From NCBI GenBank assembly GCA_016176745.1, contig JACOWO010000113.1:1-6013 (forward strand): a stretch of 6,013 nucleotides of DNA. Direction: 5' to 3'. A model generated the notes under the pieces. The model was not told the DNA's origin and ran no database searches. It worked only from the letters and a program-made list of their open reading frames with translations. Each line of letters starts with the position of its first letter. Position 1 is the stretch's first letter. Shown here piece by piece: positions 5,176 through 6,013 of this stretch. The position numbers and the translations under genes were made by a program. Origin of the DNA: Nitrosopumilales archaeon. GTDB lineage: Archaea > Thermoproteota > Nitrososphaeria > Nitrososphaerales > Nitrosopumilaceae.

Positions 5176-5849
5176 AAAAAAGAATTGTAATCAAATTATC
5201 AGGAAAAGTTTTTGGAATGGATAGTACCAAAACTCTCAAAGATTATGCTACATTTTTGGTAAAAATTAGCAAAATATGTCAGCCAGTAGTAGTTGCAGGC
5301 GGTGGCAAAATTGCACGTCATTACATTTCTCATGCCAGATTATCAGGCGCAGATGAATCAACACTAGATGAACTGGGAATCGAGGTATCGCGATTAAACG
5401 CAAAACTGCTCATTTATGCACTAAAAAACAAAGCCTATCCTCATCCTCCTACAAATTTGCAAGAAGTCAGGCATGCTGTAGATAGTGGATTAATCGTAGT
5501 TACAGGTGGATTACATCCAGGTCAGAGTACCAATGCAACTGCTGCATTAATTGCAGAAAAAATACATGCCACAGTATTTTTGAACGCAACAGATGTTGAT
5601 GGCATCTATGATTCTGATCCAAACAAGAACAAAAATGCAAAAAAATTCAAGCGAGTTGATCTAAAAAGTCTTCGTCGGTTGCTAATACATGAAGATTTTG
5701 TTGCAGGCGGTTATGATTTAATGGACATTGTAGCACTCAAAGTAATTGAACGCTCAAAAATCAAAACACGAGTCCTAAAGGCAGACATAAAAAAACTTGA
5801 AAAAGCTATCAAAGGAATTCCAGTAGGAACAGAAATAATAATTCCCTAA
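5172..5849 (+). CDS. pyrH: UMP kinase, archaeal type (amino-acid-kinase fold)
   Basis: This 225-residue protein phosphorylates UMP to UDP with ATP in pyrimidine nucleotide synthesis and is cytosolic, hexameric in characterised relatives. Its length is normal for the archaeal group. Motifs in order are IKLSGKVF (7-14, phosphate-binding lysine and glycine loop), [13 protein letters not shown] (40-52), [15 protein letters not shown] (66-80), [14 protein letters not shown] (112-125, the UMP-binding GxxPGxxT region) and [16 protein letters not shown] (138-153, ATP/acceptor region). The protein ends with [12 protein letters not shown], as in Pyrococcus UMP kinase. One variation is the first loop, which reads KLSGK rather than the more common GGS. 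As the third gene of the operon it links UMP activation to the dTMP-kinase-like and dNTPase-like partners. Its stop overlaps that of the convergent gene. Confidence 0.94.
   Translation: MKKRIVIKLSGKVFGMDSTKTLKDYATFLVKISKICQPVVVAGGGKIARHYISHARLSGADESTLDELGIEVSRLNAKLLIYALKNKAYPHPPTNLQEVRHAVDSGLIVVTGGLHPGQSTNATAALIAEKIHATVFLNATDVDGIYDSDPNKNKNAKKFKRVDLKSLRRLLIHEDFVAGGYDLMDIVALKVIERSKIKTRVLKADIKKLEKAIKGIPVGTEIIIP
5846..5849. other. Overlapping convergent stop codons (CTAA)
   Basis: The pyrH TAA is at 5847-5849, and the minus-strand gene TAG is read from 5848-5846. This is the second convergent pair in the window whose coding regions overlap by exactly 4 nt at the stops. Confidence 0.85.
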
Positions 5850-6013
5850 CTAGTTTTGTTTTGTACTGTTGGATATGATTCTGTCCATATCGAGACTTTG
5901 TCTCCAGAATATTCTTCAATGCCAGATGTTCTAATTTTTTTAAAAATATCTAATGCCGTATTTTTTTCAAGCGCTTTTGATTGAGCTTTAGTATAACCAT
6001 CACCATCCACCAG
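5846..6013 (-). CDS. C-terminal fragment of an unrecognised protein, 5'-truncated
   Basis: The minus-strand frame is open from the right edge and ends in TAG at 5848-5846, giving 55 visible residues. The fragment begins [17 protein letters not shown], has an amphipathic stretch around [16 protein letters not shown], and ends with [16 protein letters not shown]. Codon use looks like the neighbouring genes and there are no internal stops, which supports a real coding region. I do not recognise a family. The DGDG near the visible start could suggest a calcium- or metal-binding loop, but one short match is too weak to assign it. No membrane segment is visible in this part. Confidence 0.6.
   Translation of the reverse strand: MVDGDGYTKAQSKALEKNTALDIFKKIRTSGIEEYSGDKVSIWTESYPTVQNKTS
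5854..5864 (+). terminator. T-rich tract after pyrH, likely operon terminator
   Basis: TTTTGTTTTGT begins 5 nt after the pyrH stop on the plus strand, and T7 tracts follow at 5935-5941 and 5961-5967. Clustered U-rich tracts without a hairpin are the usual archaeal termination signal. All lie inside the coding region of the convergent gene. Confidence 0.45.

Overview
The window looks like a piece of an ammonia-oxidising archaeon (Nitrososphaerota/Thaumarchaeota, probably the Nitrosopumilus side). The base composition is AT-rich (roughly mid-30s % GC by eye). Several genes have a TATA box about 25-30 nt before the start codon and little or no leader. The UMP kinase is of archaeal type. The assignment rests on gene content and promoter style, not on a database match.

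Layout. Positions 1-1153 (+) hold the 3' part of an ABC1/UbiB-family atypical kinase with two C-terminal membrane helices. It converges on an Hsp20 small heat-shock protein (1150-1542, -), and the two stop codons overlap in the palindrome CTAG. Next on the minus strand is a membrane-anchored Asp-box (BNR) propeller protein of the F510_1955 'glycosylhydrolase' type (1653-2585). A 176-bp divergent promoter region (2586-2761) separates it from a secreted, very methionine-rich protein (2762-3271, +). The right half is a compact plus-strand operon: a dTMP-kinase-like protein (3359-3934), a SAMHD1-like HD phosphohydrolase (3931-5175) and UMP kinase (5172-5849), each joined to the next by an ATGA overlap. 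The operon converges on the 3' end of an unrecognised minus-strand gene (5846-6013), again with stop codons overlapping by 4 nt.

How the genes may work together. The right-hand operon combines two nucleoside monophosphate kinases with a predicted dNTP/nucleotide phosphohydrolase, which suggests co-regulated control of pyrimidine and deoxynucleotide pools. The divergent pair in the middle consists of two exported proteins, one Met-rich and one with HxH motifs. They flank a perfect 14-bp palindrome, TTTACAATTGTAAA, which contains the TACAnnTGTA form of the bacterial CopY box and lies 10 bp from a TATA-like element on each side. A copper-related extracytoplasmic module under one regulator is the most interesting hypothesis here, but it is inference. 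I saw no mobile element, CRISPR array, tRNA or rRNA.
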